From contig NZ_BDAZ01000025.1 in assembly GCF_001612725.1 (NCBI RefSeq), forward strand, positions 62,001-126,000: 64,000 bases of DNA. Direction: 5' to 3'. The stretch is from Nocardia anaemiae NBRC 100462. GTDB lineage: Bacteria > Actinomycetota > Actinomycetes > Mycobacteriales > Mycobacteriaceae. Both the position numbers and the translations under genes were made by a program. Below the pieces are notes generated by a model that saw only the letters and a program-made list of their open reading frames with translations, did no database searches and was not told the DNA's origin. Positions 44,823 through 54,229 of this stretch are shown one piece after another. Every line of letters starts with the position of its first letter. The stretch's first letter is position 1.

Positions 44823-46919
44823 TCAGGAGTCGGATCGACGCAGCTTTCCAGCCAATCCGCTGAGCTGCCAGCCTCCATTGTCCACGGTGACGGTGAGCAC
44901 GTCCGACCCCACCCGCACGCCGCTCACCCGCAGCGGCAGATACCGATCCGGCACCGCTGGCGCGACCGACGCGGACCCGGTGCCCGGCTCCAACCGCAAC
45001 ATACTCCGCATGAAAAGCAGCGGCGCCGCGGACGCCCATGCCTGCGGTGAGCACGAGGTCGGATACGGCACCGGCGCGTCGAATTCCGCGCGGTCGAAAC
45101 CACTGAACAGCTCGGGCAGTCGATAGCCGAAGCGGGTCGACGCGTCGAGCACTCCATCGATCACCTGGTTGGCGTGTTCAGTGAAGCCGTAGCGCATCAG
45201 TCCGGCGGCGCAGATCGCGTTGTCGTGCGGCCACACCGATCCGTTGTGATAGCTGACCGGGTTGTAGGCACCCATATTGGTGGCCAAGGTGCGGATCCCC
45301 CATCCGCTGAACATTTCCGGCGACAGCAGATGGTCCGCGACCGAGCGCGCCTTGTCCGCATCGATGATGCCGGTCCACAGGCAGTGCCCCATATTCGAGG
45401 TCAGCGCGTCGATCGGCCGCTTGTCCCCATCCAAACCGATGGCGTACCAACCGTGCTCGGGCAGCCAGAACGCCTTGTTGAACGCGTCCTTCAACGCGGC
45501 CGCCTTGACGCGGAACCGGTCGGCGGTCCGGTGATCGCCCACATCGGTCGCGAGCTCGGCCCGCGCCAGATACGCCGCGTACACATAACCCTGCACCTCG
45601 GCCAGCGCGATCGGCGCGTCGGGCAGCCTGCCGTCGGCGAAATTCACCCCGTCCCAGGAGTCCTTCCACCCCTGATTCGCCAAGCCGTGGTCGGCCGCGC
45701 GCTGGTACTCGACGAATCCGTCGCCGTCCGCGTCACCGAATTGCTCGATCCACTGCAGCGCCCGATCCGCATGCGGCAGCAGTTCGTCCCTGGTCTCGGC
45801 ATCCAGTCCCCAACGGTGCAGCTCACCGAGCAACATCACGAACAGTGGTGTGGCATCGGCGGTTCCGTAGTACACGGTGTCACCGCCGAGCAGCGCGGTC
45901 GCCGCCCGCCCGAATCGCACCTCGTGCGGTATCTTCCCCGGCTCCTCCTCGTTCACGGCACGCAGCTCGATGCCCTGCAGACCAGCCAGACTCTGCAGCG
46001 TGCCGACCGCAAGCCGCCGGTCCAGCGGCAACACCATCCAGGAGGTGAGCAGCGAGTCCCGTCCGAACAGCGCCATGAACCACGGCGCCCCGGCGGCGAC
46101 CACCGCCCGCTCCGGATGACCGGGATCGAAGATGCGTAATGCGCCGAGATCGACAACGGCGCGCCGCAGCACCGCGGCAAGGGTCTGATCGTCGGTCTGT
46201 ACCGACGGCGAATTCTCGTACCACTCCCGCATCCGCAGCGCGGGCGCACTGTGCGATATCGGATTCCCACACAGATGCCGCGGCGTCACCGCCGATCCGA
46301 GCGTCGGCTGGTACTGGATGCAAACCGACCATTCCCCGCGCCCGGGCAGATCGACCTGCCAGCGCAATTCGCGATCGACCGCGGTCGCCCCCGCGGCGGT
46401 CACCGCGATCGCCAGCGGCAGATCGGTCCGGCTGATCTCGACCGTGCCCGCCGTCGACTTGCTCTTGGTGACCACCACGCTGTCGCCGATGCGCCCCTCC
46501 TTCACCTCGAACAGATCGGCGAAATCGGCATCGAGCTCCAGTACGACCGCGCAGCTGATCGCCGCGCCCGAGAGATTGCGCACGGTCACGTCCTCGCGCA
46601 TACCGTCGCCGACATACCGCGCGACAGTCACCAGCGCCGTGCTGTCGGCCCGCCCGGTCCGCGGCGGCGTCCTGGCCAGCAGCGTCGCGCTGAAGGGTTC
46701 GGTGTGCTGGACGGCGAGCGGTTGCGGCGTCGACCCGTCGACGGTCAGCCGCCACCGTGACAGCACTCTGGTGTCGCGCACGAACAATCCCTCGGCCCGA
46801 TTCGGGCTGATGACACCGCCGTCCTCGCTGATGCAGAAGGTCGAGCCCTCGACCAGTGTCACCCCGGCAACGGCTCGTGGCGCCCCGGTATCGACGCCGT
46901 CGCCCCAGGGGCTCGTCAA
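44823..46919 (-). CDS. Glycogen debranching/amylo-alpha-1,6-glucosidase family protein
   Basis: A 698-residue protein with an N-terminal beta domain (VEGSTFCISEDGGVISP, then RDTRVLSRW) and a C-terminal alpha/alpha-barrel of the GDE type. Key blocks are PWFMALFGRDSLLTSWM, NQGWKDSWDGVNF (probable acidic catalytic residues), YHNGSVWPHDNAICAAG and a final beta segment. Family members hydrolyse alpha-1,6 branch points or act as glycosyl hydrolases on trimmed glucans. TTG 46919 overlaps the stop of the small gene upstream by four bases, so the two are coupled. Confidence 0.88.
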   Translation of the reverse strand: MTSPWGDGVDTGAPRAVAGVTLVEGSTFCISEDGGVISPNRAEGLFVRDTRVLSRWRLTVDGSTPQPLAVQHTEPFSATLLARTPPRTGRADSTALVTVARYVGDGMREDVTVRNLSGAAISCAVVLELDADFADLFEVKEGRIGDSVVVTKSKSTAGTVEISRTDLPLAIAVTAAGATAVDRELRWQVDLPGRGEWSVCIQYQPTLGSAVTPRHLCGNPISHSAPALRMREWYENSPSVQTDDQTLAAVLRRAVVDLGALRIFDPGHPERAVVAAGAPWFMALFGRDSLLTSWMVLPLDRRLAVGTLQSLAGLQGIELRAVNEEEPGKIPHEVRFGRAATALLGGDTVYYGTADATPLFVMLLGELHRWGLDAETRDELLPHADRALQWIEQFGDADGDGFVEYQRAADHGLANQGWKDSWDGVNFADGRLPDAPIALAEVQGYVYAAYLARAELATDVGDHRTADRFRVKAAALKDAFNKAFWLPEHGWYAIGLDGDKRPIDALTSNMGHCLWTGIIDADKARSVADHLLSPEMFSGWGIRTLATNMGAYNPVSYHNGSVWPHDNAICAAGLMRYGFTEHANQVIDGVLDASTRFGYRLPELFSGFDRAEFDAPVPYPTSCSPQAWASAAPLLFMRSMLRLEPGTGSASVAPAVPDRYLPLRVSGVRVGSDVLTVTVDNGGWQLSGLAGKLRRSDS

Positions 46920-47206
46920 GCGACCGGGGTGGGCAGCAGGGCCCGGCTCGTCCGCTCACTGGTCAGGATGCGTCGATACGGCCGTTCGTGGTTACGGCCC
47001 ATCAGCAACCGGTCGAACCAGTGCGTCCCGTGGCAGACCCGTCGGTCGAAGGGGTCGATCCGGTCCAGCGCATCGGCATACCGCACCAGCTCTACCCGAG
47101 GCGCCACAGGCTCCTCGTGCGGTTCGGGGTCGGCTCCCATCAGTGGACGCACCCGCTCAGTGTAATGGCGGCATCCCGGCGCCTCATGGAACTTGGTGAT
47201 CGTCAC
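46916..47206 (-). CDS. Hypothetical protein coupled to the debranching-type gene
   Basis: A 96-residue basic protein with no recognised domain, starting at GTG 47206 (an ATG at 47245 would add 13 residues). It is rich in Arg, His and Pro, with HGTHWFDRLLMGRNHERPYR near the end. The overlap TTGA with the following gene implies coupled translation. It may be a partner of the glucan enzyme, but this is only inferred from position. Confidence 0.55.
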   Translation of the reverse strand: MTITKFHEAPGCRHYTERVRPLMGADPEPHEEPVAPRVELVRYADALDRIDPFDRRVCHGTHWFDRLLMGRNHERPYRRILTSERTSRALLPTPVA

Positions 47207-47307
47207 CGGTTTTCGGTGCGCCGCCCGGGCCGTCCTGCTCCGCATTCATCCGGCCGACGAAGACGAGGTAGCCACCGCAGAGCAGTCCGAATCGGTGTGC
47301 CCGAGCT

Positions 47308-47532
47308 TCATGGACACGTCCATACTTCTTCGGGCCCCAGCTCAGGATCGATAACGGGAATCTCCCGAACGGCGCGGCCCTGTGCGAACCGCCATTGCAC
47401 GCCGCATTCGCGACACCGGAAAAAGGTATCCCGGTGGTCGACGAAGGTGCCGATACCCTGCGAACCACAATCGGGACAACTCTGCGGCGGACCGAAGATA
47501 TTGCCGAAATCGAGCGTCGCTGAATATTTCAT
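47308..47532 (-). CDS. Small zinc-ribbon protein
   Basis: A 74-residue protein with CPDC ... CREC, spaced 18 residues apart, a classic zinc ribbon, and aromatic residues around it (DTFFRCRECGVQWRFAQG). Such ribbons occur in transcription or RNA-binding proteins. ATG 47532 is used. Confidence 0.75.
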   Translation of the reverse strand: MKYSATLDFGNIFGPPQSCPDCGSQGIGTFVDHRDTFFRCRECGVQWRFAQGRAVREIPVIDPELGPEEVWTCP

Positions 47533-47769
47533 TGTTCGAGACACCTTTGCATTGGGCCCTCCAAGGCCGCTGCCTGAATCCCGCTGTGAATGACTTCGGC
47601 CCCAGCATACCCGGAACCCCGATGCGCACAATATCATTCGAGCGGTCGGTTTTTCGCGGCGTTTCGATAGCGCGCGCCGGAAAATTCGAGTCGCCATTAC
47701 TCGGGAAATTGTCGCTTCCGATATACCGGCGCGGCTCGTCGAGGGCTACCTTGTCGGGTAGGACTGAAC

Positions 47770-47792
47770 GCAGGGCACGCGAGATGCCCTGC
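47770..47792. promoter_or_regulatory. Perfect dyad GCAGGGCA-N7-TGCCCTGC before devR-like gene
   Basis: The 8-bp arms flank CGCGAGA and end 17 bp before the GTG of the response-regulator gene, just ahead of its AAAGGAGG ribosome site. It could be an operator or a hairpin in the 5' UTR. It does not fit the DosR box. Confidence 0.5.
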
Positions 47793-47809
47793 ACCGCAAA
47801 GGAGGTCGC

Positions 47810-48442
47810 GTGATCACGGTGTTCCTTGTGGATGACCACGAGATCGTCCGACGCGGCCTCGTCGACCTGCTGGAGAGCGATCCGGAACTCACCGTCATCG
47901 GCCAGGCCGGGGACGTCGCCGACGCCATGGCCGGTATCCACACGCTGCGACCCGATGTCGCTGTACTGGACGTCCGACTTCCCGACGGGAACGGCATCGA
48001 ACTGTGCCGTGACCTGCTCGCCGAAATCGACGATTTGCATTGCCTCATCTTGACGTCCTACACCGATGAACACGCCATGTTGGACGCAATACTGGCGGGC
48101 GCGAGCGGCTATGTCGTCAAGAACATCAAGGGCATGGAATTGGCCGAGGCGATCAAACAGGTCGGCGCCGGACGTTCGCTGTTGGATAACCGCGCGGCGG
48201 CCGCTCTCAAGGCCCGGCTACGTTCCAGCACCGAAAAGGACGGACCGCTGGCGGGCCTCACCGAACAGGAACGACGATTGCTCGCACTGCTCGGCGAGGG
48301 ATTGACCAATCGACAAATCGCGGCACGAATGTTTTTGGCCGAGAAGACCGTCAAGAATTACGTCTCCCGGCTGCTGGCCAAACTCGGAATGGAACGGCGC
48401 ACCCAGGCCGCGGTGCTGGCCTCCAAATTGCGTGACGGTTAG
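47810..48442 (+). CDS. NarL/LuxR-type response regulator (DevR/DosR-like)
   Basis: A 210-residue response regulator. The receiver domain carries VDDHEIVRRGLVDLL, the phospho-acceptor Asp54 in AVLDVRLPDG and the Thr/Ser and Lys in LILTSYTDE and GYVVKNIKG. The C-terminal helix-turn-helix is LTEQERRLLALLGEGLTNRQ through EKTVKNYVSRLL. These details and the GAF-kinase gene 0.9 kb downstream fit the DevR/DosR dormancy regulator of mycobacteria. GTG 47810 has AAAGGAGG upstream. Its stop overlaps that of the convergent S30AE-C gene. Confidence 0.88.
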   Translation: MITVFLVDDHEIVRRGLVDLLESDPELTVIGQAGDVADAMAGIHTLRPDVAVLDVRLPDGNGIELCRDLLAEIDDLHCLILTSYTDEHAMLDAILAGASGYVVKNIKGMELAEAIKQVGAGRSLLDNRAAAALKARLRSSTEKDGPLAGLTEQERRLLALLGEGLTNRQIAARMFLAEKTVKNYVSRLLAKLGMERRTQAAVLASKLRDG

Positions 48443-49227
48443 CGTATTTCGACCGGAACGACGATGGTGAGATCCCCGTCGTAGCGGCGGTACAGCAGGC
48501 GGCCGCGGCCGCTGTCGGCATCGGTGAAGAACAGGAACGGCAGTCCCTTGCGGCACAGTCTGGTCACCGCCGCCTCCTCGATCAGGGGCGGCGCCGACTC
48601 CGAATCCATGATCAGCGGTAGCGAATTCACCGTGAGCGGCCGCTGCGCCGGGGGCTGCGGCGGCTGTGTCGTTCGCTGTCTGGTCAGCCGGACCCCTACC
48701 GGATCCGCCCAGCTCACCAGGGCATCCTCACCGGTTTCGGCATCGACGAACAGGTAGGAGTCGTAGTCCATCGCATCCATCACCGCCGTCGCCTCGGCGG
48801 GCGTACCGGTCAGCAACGCGCAGTGCTTCCTCCGCACGATCGGGCGCGGCTCGGTGACCCTGGCCAGGGGCGGACGCGCCGGATCGGGCCACTCGCGTGA
48901 CTGTTTGGTCGCCAGCCGGGCGATCTGACGGTCCAGTCGTTCCACCGCGAAGGTCACCGCGAAGCCGCGTGGACCGGTGACCTGAACCCGCGTCGGGGTG
49001 TCGTGTATGCGAATGTTGGCCTGTACCAAGGTGGGTTCGTCCGAATCCATCGGCGCCGTCACCCGCACCCGTGCCGCTGCGTCGAGGTGGTACCGGCGCA
49101 GTACGCGGCCGATCCCCCGCACCGCCCTGGTCACATCCGCGGGCGGCACCGCACCCCGGGTGGTCACGGCCAGTTCGGGGTCGGCGGCAGTGGCCCACAG
49201 CTCCGAGGAACGCAACGGCGAATTCAT
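48439..49227 (-). CDS. Protein with sigma-54 modulation/S30AE C-terminal-type domains
   Basis: A 262-residue cytosolic protein. Two copies of the S30AE C-terminal motif are visible: MDAMDYDSYLFVDAETGEDA and RLCRKGLPFLFFTDADSGRG, the D-Y/L-P-F-L-F-x-D pattern that dimerises long HPF factors. The N-terminal part is a diverged HPF-like fold. In M. tuberculosis a similar protein, Rv0079, is in the DosR regulon and affects ribosomes in dormancy. Lying between the DevR- and DevS-like genes, this one may stabilise resting ribosomes under hypoxia (inference). Confidence 0.8.
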   Translation of the reverse strand: MNSPLRSSELWATAADPELAVTTRGAVPPADVTRAVRGIGRVLRRYHLDAAARVRVTAPMDSDEPTLVQANIRIHDTPTRVQVTGPRGFAVTFAVERLDRQIARLATKQSREWPDPARPPLARVTEPRPIVRRKHCALLTGTPAEATAVMDAMDYDSYLFVDAETGEDALVSWADPVGVRLTRQRTTQPPQPPAQRPLTVNSLPLIMDSESAPPLIEEAAVTRLCRKGLPFLFFTDADSGRGRLLYRRYDGDLTIVVPVEIR

Positions 49228-49365
49228 AGGACATCCCTACTTTCTATTCCCGGTGTGCGACCATGCCATCACCGCTACGCCACCGCGAACAGGGCCGAAA
49301 GTCCTCGATCGACCAACTAGACTGGCCTAGGCGCTGTTACGCGCCTGCCAGAACAGGATGCCGTC

Positions 49366-51105
49366 ATGACCGAAGAGCTTGGCAGCGGCCTCTATTCGGT
49401 ACGCGACACGCTGTCGCAACTTCGGCTCAGGGAGCTGCTGTCGGAGGTCAAGGAACGCGTCGAACTGATCATCGATTCACGCGACCGGATGGACGGCTTG
49501 GTCGAGGCGATGCTGACCGTCACCTCCGGCCTCGACCTCGATGAAACCCTGCGCGCCATCGTGCATACCGCCACCAGCCTGGTCGACGCCCGTTACGGCG
49601 CACTTGCCGTGCGCGGACACGAACAGCAGGTCACCCAGTTCCTCGACGAGGGCATGGACGACACCATCAGGCAGCGCATCGGTCGACTGCCCGCCGGACA
49701 CGGCGTACTCGGCGAGGTGTTCACCCAACCCAAACCGCTTCGCCTCGACGAACTCTCGAAACACCCTGCCTCCGTGGGGTTTCCGGAACACCACCCGCCG
49801 ATGCACACCTTCCTCGGCGTCCCGGTGCGCATCCGCGACGAGGTCTTCGGCAGTCTCTACCTCACCGAGAAGGCCAATGGTCAGCCGTTCACCGAGGACG
49901 ACGACGTGCTCGTGCAGGCGCTGGCGGCCGCGGCCGGTATCGCGGTCGACAACGCCAGACTCTACGAATCGGCGCGCACCAGACAGGCCTGGATCGAGGC
50001 CACCCGCGATATCGCCACCGAATTCCTCGCGGGCACCGAACCCGATCTGGTACTCGCCCATGTCGTCGACCATGCGCGCACGCTGACCGGATCGCATCAG
50101 TCGTTCCTGGCCAGCACCGCGATACCGCAACTCGAACTCGCCGCGGTCTCCGAACTCGTCATTACCCAATGGTCCGGTCCTGGTAGCGGATTCGACGGAC
50201 TGACCGTCGTTGCCGATGGCACCGCACTCGGCGAGGCCTTCACCCGCCGCACCCCGCTGCGCTTCGACGATGCCGCCCTGATCGACCTCGGCGTTCCACT
50301 GCACGATGTCGGGCCCGCGCTGATCCTGCCGCTGTGCACACCTGACGCGACACTCGGCACGCTGGTCACCGTGCGCCCCATCGGCGCACCGCCCTACCCC
50401 GACGAACTCGTCGAGCTGACGAACGCCTTCACCGACCAGGCCGCACTGGCCATGCAGCTGGCCGAAACCCAGCGCAGGATGCGCGAACTCGATATCCTCG
50501 CCGACCGCGACCGCATCGCCCGCGACCTGCACGACCATGTGATCCAGCGGCTGTTCGCCATCGGACTCACCTTGCAGAGCGCGGTGCCGCGCGCCGAGGT
50601 TCCCGAAGTGCGCCAACACCTTTCGACGGTCATCACTGATCTGCAGGAGGTGGTTCAGGAGATCCGCACCTCCATCTTCGATCTGCACGGCGGCAATGGC
50701 GGCAGCATCGAATTGCAGCAGCGGATCGAGGATGCGGTACGCCAGCAGACCACCGATTCGCCGCTGCGGGCCACCGTGCAGGTGACCGGCCCGCTGTCGG
50801 TGCTCGAGGCCGAATTGGCCGATCACGCGGAGGCGGTGGTGCGCGAGGCGGTGAGCAATGCGGTGCGGCATTCCGGCGCGGCGACCGTCTCGGTGGAGAT
50901 CAGCGTGGCCGATGATCTGACCATCGTGGTCACCGATGACGGCTGGGGCGTCCCGAATCACGTGATCCGCAGCGGATTGCGGAATCTGGAGCAGCGGGCG
51001 GAGAAGTCGGACGGGCAATTCACCATCGGGCCCGCGGCGGCGGGTTCGCATGAAACGGAGAGCATGCCGGGCACGAAATTGTCCTGGTCGGTGCCGCTTC
51101 CGTAA
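49366..51105 (+). CDS. GAF-domain sensor histidine kinase (DevS/DosT-like)
   Basis: A 579-residue kinase with two GAF domains (residues about 45-200 and 220-370) and a short kinase core. The phospho-His389 lies in DRIARDLHDHVIQRLFAIGL, typical of HisKA_3 kinases. The ATPase part has EAVSNAVRHSGA (N-box) and VVTDDGWGVP (G1). In DevS and DosT the first GAF binds heme and senses O2, NO or CO; the fold here agrees, but heme binding is not proven by eye. ATG 49366 has AGGA 8 nt upstream. It should signal to the response regulator on the other side of the S30AE-C gene. Confidence 0.9.
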   Translation: MTEELGSGLYSVRDTLSQLRLRELLSEVKERVELIIDSRDRMDGLVEAMLTVTSGLDLDETLRAIVHTATSLVDARYGALAVRGHEQQVTQFLDEGMDDTIRQRIGRLPAGHGVLGEVFTQPKPLRLDELSKHPASVGFPEHHPPMHTFLGVPVRIRDEVFGSLYLTEKANGQPFTEDDDVLVQALAAAAGIAVDNARLYESARTRQAWIEATRDIATEFLAGTEPDLVLAHVVDHARTLTGSHQSFLASTAIPQLELAAVSELVITQWSGPGSGFDGLTVVADGTALGEAFTRRTPLRFDDAALIDLGVPLHDVGPALILPLCTPDATLGTLVTVRPIGAPPYPDELVELTNAFTDQAALAMQLAETQRRMRELDILADRDRIARDLHDHVIQRLFAIGLTLQSAVPRAEVPEVRQHLSTVITDLQEVVQEIRTSIFDLHGGNGGSIELQQRIEDAVRQQTTDSPLRATVQVTGPLSVLEAELADHAEAVVREAVSNAVRHSGAATVSVEISVADDLTIVVTDDGWGVPNHVIRSGLRNLEQRAEKSDGQFTIGPAAAGSHETESMPGTKLSWSVPLP

Positions 51106-51111
51106 GTGGGC

Positions 51112-52302
51112 TCAGTCGACGGGACCGAGCACGACCATCGAATTATTGCCGCCCATGCCCAGCGACAGCTTGACCGTGATCCCGCCCTCGAACGGCGTCG
51201 GTCCATCCAATAGTCGCTCGTAGGCGGGCGCGACGATCGGCGCGGCGGGCACGATGCCGCGGTCGTAGGCCAATGCCGCCGCGGCCACCTCGACACCGGC
51301 CGCCGCGCCCTGGCAGTGCCCGGCCAGCGGTTTGACCGAATAGACGTGCGGCCGGTCGTCGAACATCCGCCGAAGCAGATCACGCTCGGCCGCATCGCAC
51401 TGCCGGGTGCCGGTGCCGTGCGCGTTGAAATACCGCACATCCTCAGGGGCGATAGCGGCGTCGGCGAGCGCGTAGCGTGCACAGTCGAAGATCTGGGTGT
51501 GCCCGGGATCGACCGAAACCACGTGATAGGCGTCGTTGGTCATACCGCCGCCGAGCACCGCGGCATAGGGCCGCTCGACCGAACGAGTGAGGACGAACGC
51601 GACCGACGCCTCGCCCATACTGAAACCGCGGCTGCCCTCCTGGAAGGGGCGGCAGGCCGACAGCGGTTCGGCATCGCCGACCGCGGCGCCGAGCCGGACG
51701 AAGTGCTCGAGCATCTCGGGGGTGGCCGACATATCGGTGGCGACACAGATCACATCGTCGGCGACACCGCAGTCCAGCCATAGTTTGGCGGTGATCAGCG
51801 CGACATTCGCCGAACTGCACGCCGCCGAGACATTCATCGACGGACCGTGGAAACCGAATTCCTGCTGTAGCACCGAGATCGGTGTGGACGGCAGTAGCCG
51901 CAGGTAGTCGCGGGAGCGTCGGTGACCGTCATCGGCCAGATAGAACTCGCGCCAGTTGGCGACATCGCCGAGCACGATGGCGTGCAGCAGGCCGACGGTG
52001 CCGCCCGGTCGCCAACCGCGCCCGGACGCGTCGGCGATCGCCTCACGACCCGCCTCCTGGATGGCGCGCCCGTAGACGCTGGTGCTCACCATGGGATCGC
52101 CGCCTTCGGGAATCAGCGAAACCCAGGCGTGCTCATCGCGGCCGACGCCGTAGCCTGGTTGTAGTGAGGCCGCGGATTTCCCGCTCAGCAGCCCCTGCCA
52201 AAGCGTCTCCCGACCCCAGCCGTACCCGCTGACCGCACCGATCCCGGCGATCGTCATATGATCTTGATGGCGCTTTTCATTGTTGGGGTGGGTACCCGAC
52301 AT
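51112..52302 (-). CDS. Beta-ketoacyl synthase (KAS II-like) family protein
   Basis: A 396-residue condensing enzyme with the full Cys-His-His triad: Cys162 in SAACSSAN, His295 in NAHGTGT and His329 in KPLAGHCQGAA. It also has the usual MGGNNSMVVL end. The N-terminus (TIAGIGAVSGYGWGRETLWQ) is shorter than in housekeeping FabF. Such lone synthases extend a fatty acyl or polyketide chain on an ACP. No ACP, ketoreductase or acyltransferase is adjacent. ATG 52302 has GGAG 7 nt upstream. Confidence 0.88.
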   Translation of the reverse strand: MSGTHPNNEKRHQDHMTIAGIGAVSGYGWGRETLWQGLLSGKSAASLQPGYGVGRDEHAWVSLIPEGGDPMVSTSVYGRAIQEAGREAIADASGRGWRPGGTVGLLHAIVLGDVANWREFYLADDGHRRSRDYLRLLPSTPISVLQQEFGFHGPSMNVSAACSSANVALITAKLWLDCGVADDVICVATDMSATPEMLEHFVRLGAAVGDAEPLSACRPFQEGSRGFSMGEASVAFVLTRSVERPYAAVLGGGMTNDAYHVVSVDPGHTQIFDCARYALADAAIAPEDVRYFNAHGTGTRQCDAAERDLLRRMFDDRPHVYSVKPLAGHCQGAAAGVEVAAAALAYDRGIVPAAPIVAPAYERLLDGPTPFEGGITVKLSLGMGGNNSMVVLGPVD

Positions 52303-52518
52303 GGCATCGCTCCTTCACCGGCTCCCGGGGCCGAAGCGACGTTCGGCTCGAGAAATGTTCACAAATCCGGGTTCGGTAATGATCAACACATAGGCGGCCG
52401 ATGGAGTGCCCGGACTGTGAGCGAAGCAATAGCGTCGACGATGTGATCTTGTACACGTCGAGACCAGAATAATCCCATGTTCCAATGGCCATGATCAGGT
52501 CGACGATCGGGGGTTCGA

Positions 52519-53862
52519 GTGGATCAGGACAAGGCAGTCGACGTCGGGGTCGACGCCGAGCAGCTGGCCCAGCGCTACCGGTCCCTGGTCGAGCACACCC
52601 CGGACGGGATCGTCGTACACGAGCGCGGCACCGTCGTCTACGCCAACCCGGCCACCGCGCGCATGCTCGCGGCCGAAAGCGCCGATCAGGTGATCGGCCA
52701 GCCGCTGACCCGATTCGTCCATCCCGACTCGGTGCCCGGCATGGTGGACCGCATCAGCCAGCTGACCACCGCGGGCGCGGCCTCCGAGCCCACCGAAATG
52801 GAGCTGATCCGGGTCGACGGCGAGATTGTCCCGGTCGAGACTGTTTCGGTGCTCACCGCATGGCACGACCATCTCGCCTACCAGGTGGTCATCCACGATC
52901 TCACCGCCCAGCGCGCCGCCGAGGCAGCGCAGCGCCGGGCCGAACAGCACTTCACCACGGTGGTCTCGCAGTTGGAGGAGGGCGTGGTGGTCATCGACCG
53001 GAACGGCCGCATCGAATCGGCCAATCCAGCGGCGGTGCGGATCTTCGGCACCGACGAACGCACCGGCGAACTCATCGGCGCCACCATCGACGAACTGCCG
53101 CTGATCTTGCTCGACGCCAATGCGCAACCGCTTCCGCCGAGTCGGCATCCGGTCGCGCGCACCCTGGCCACCGGCGAAACGATTACCGGATACATCTTCG
53201 GCGTCGACCGGCACGACGGCCAGCGGCGCTGGCTGTCCGGCAGTTCGCGGCTGCTCAATCCGGGTGATCCCGATTCACCCGCGGTGTCGTCCTTTGCTGA
53301 TATCACCGAATTCCGGGCCAGTCGAAGGCAATTGGAGTTCCAGGCCACGCACGACTCGCTGACCGGACTGGCCAATCGCTCGCTGATCCTGTCCCAGCTC
53401 GCCAATGCGCTGGCCGCCAGTGAGGATCTGCCGGTCTCCACGGTGCTGTTCATCGATCTGGACGGCTTCAAGGCGATCAATGACACCCTCGGCCACGCGA
53501 TCGGCGATACCGTGCTGCAGATCGTGGCCCAGCGGCTGCAACGCGCACTGCGCGGCACCGATCTGGTCGGCCGACTCGGCGGCGACGAATTCCTGGTGCT
53601 GCTGTCCGGCCGGACCCGGCGCGTCGATCTCGACTCACTGGTCCTGCGGCTGCGCTCGACCATGGCCGAACCGATCATCGCGCGCGGGCACCGGATCGAG
53701 GTGAACGCCTCGATCGGCGTGACCGAACTCGAAGAGGGCGATAACCGCACGCCCGAGGCGGTGCTGCACGATGCCGATCTGGCGATGTACCGTGCCAAGC
53801 CGACCGGCCACCGAGACGGCCCCGGCCTGGGTCGCAGACCGAATAACACGCACGCTTCCTGA
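52519..53862 (+). CDS. PAS-PAS-GGDEF diguanylate cyclase
   Basis: A 447-residue cytosolic cyclase. Two PAS domains (residues 17-135 and 150-270) precede a GGDEF domain with HDSLTGLANRSLILSQLAN, FIDLDGFKAINDTLGH, the active-site loop GGDEF and an intact RxxD product-inhibition site (RGTD) before it. It should make cyclic di-GMP in response to a PAS ligand such as O2 or a redox state. There is no EAL domain. GTG 52519 starts it; the ABM gene follows after 9 bp. Confidence 0.92.
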   Translation: MDQDKAVDVGVDAEQLAQRYRSLVEHTPDGIVVHERGTVVYANPATARMLAAESADQVIGQPLTRFVHPDSVPGMVDRISQLTTAGAASEPTEMELIRVDGEIVPVETVSVLTAWHDHLAYQVVIHDLTAQRAAEAAQRRAEQHFTTVVSQLEEGVVVIDRNGRIESANPAAVRIFGTDERTGELIGATIDELPLILLDANAQPLPPSRHPVARTLATGETITGYIFGVDRHDGQRRWLSGSSRLLNPGDPDSPAVSSFADITEFRASRRQLEFQATHDSLTGLANRSLILSQLANALAASEDLPVSTVLFIDLDGFKAINDTLGHAIGDTVLQIVAQRLQRALRGTDLVGRLGGDEFLVLLSGRTRRVDLDSLVLRLRSTMAEPIIARGHRIEVNASIGVTELEEGDNRTPEAVLHDADLAMYRAKPTGHRDGPGLGRRPNNTHAS

Positions 53863-53871
53863 GGGTTTCCG

Positions 53872-54210
53872 TTGATCATCGAACACGCGCTTTTGCCCGT
53901 CCGCCCCGCCGAAGCGGCGGCCTTCGAGGCGGCATTCGCCGAGGCCAGGCCGATCATCGAGAGCATGCCGGGCTTCCGGTCGCTGTCGTTGTCACGATGC
54001 GTCGAGGCGCCCGAGACCTATTTGCTGCTGGTGGGTTGGGAACACTTGAGCGACCATGTGGACGGCTTCCGCGAGTCCGCCGGATATCAGCGCTGGAAGC
54101 AACTACTGCACCACTTCTACGAACCGTTCCCCGTCGTCCAACACTTCGCGCCGGTCCTGGCCACGGACCCGCTACCTGCGGTTACAGCGAGCCCGCCGAA
54201 CCGGCAGTAG
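53872..54210 (+). CDS. Antibiotic biosynthesis monooxygenase (ABM) domain protein
   Basis: A 112-residue ABM-fold protein. The ferredoxin-like pattern is seen in IIEHALLPVRPAEAAAFEAA, SMPGFRSLSLSRCVEAPETY, LLVGWEHLSDHVDGFRES and YQRWKQLLHHFY. Members degrade heme or oxidise quinols, or are only dimeric binding proteins. TTG 53872 has GAGGG 7 nt upstream. It lies 9 bp after the cyclase gene and is probably co-transcribed. Confidence 0.85.
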   Translation: MIIEHALLPVRPAEAAAFEAAFAEARPIIESMPGFRSLSLSRCVEAPETYLLLVGWEHLSDHVDGFRESAGYQRWKQLLHHFYEPFPVVQHFAPVLATDPLPAVTASPPNRQ

Positions 54211-54214
54211 ACTC

Positions 54215-54229
54215 GAAAACTCTGTTTTC
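54215..54229. promoter_or_regulatory. Perfect dyad GAAAAC-TCT-GTTTTC ahead of helD-like gene
   Basis: A 15-bp inverted repeat lies 66 bp before the start of the RNA polymerase-associated ATPase gene and directly after the ABM stop. It may be an operator or weak terminator. Confidence 0.4.

Noticed and set aside
47551..47570. Possible DosR box TTGGGCCCTCCAAGGCC near the zinc-ribbon and devR-like genes
   Set aside because: Only part of one half-site agrees with the consensus.
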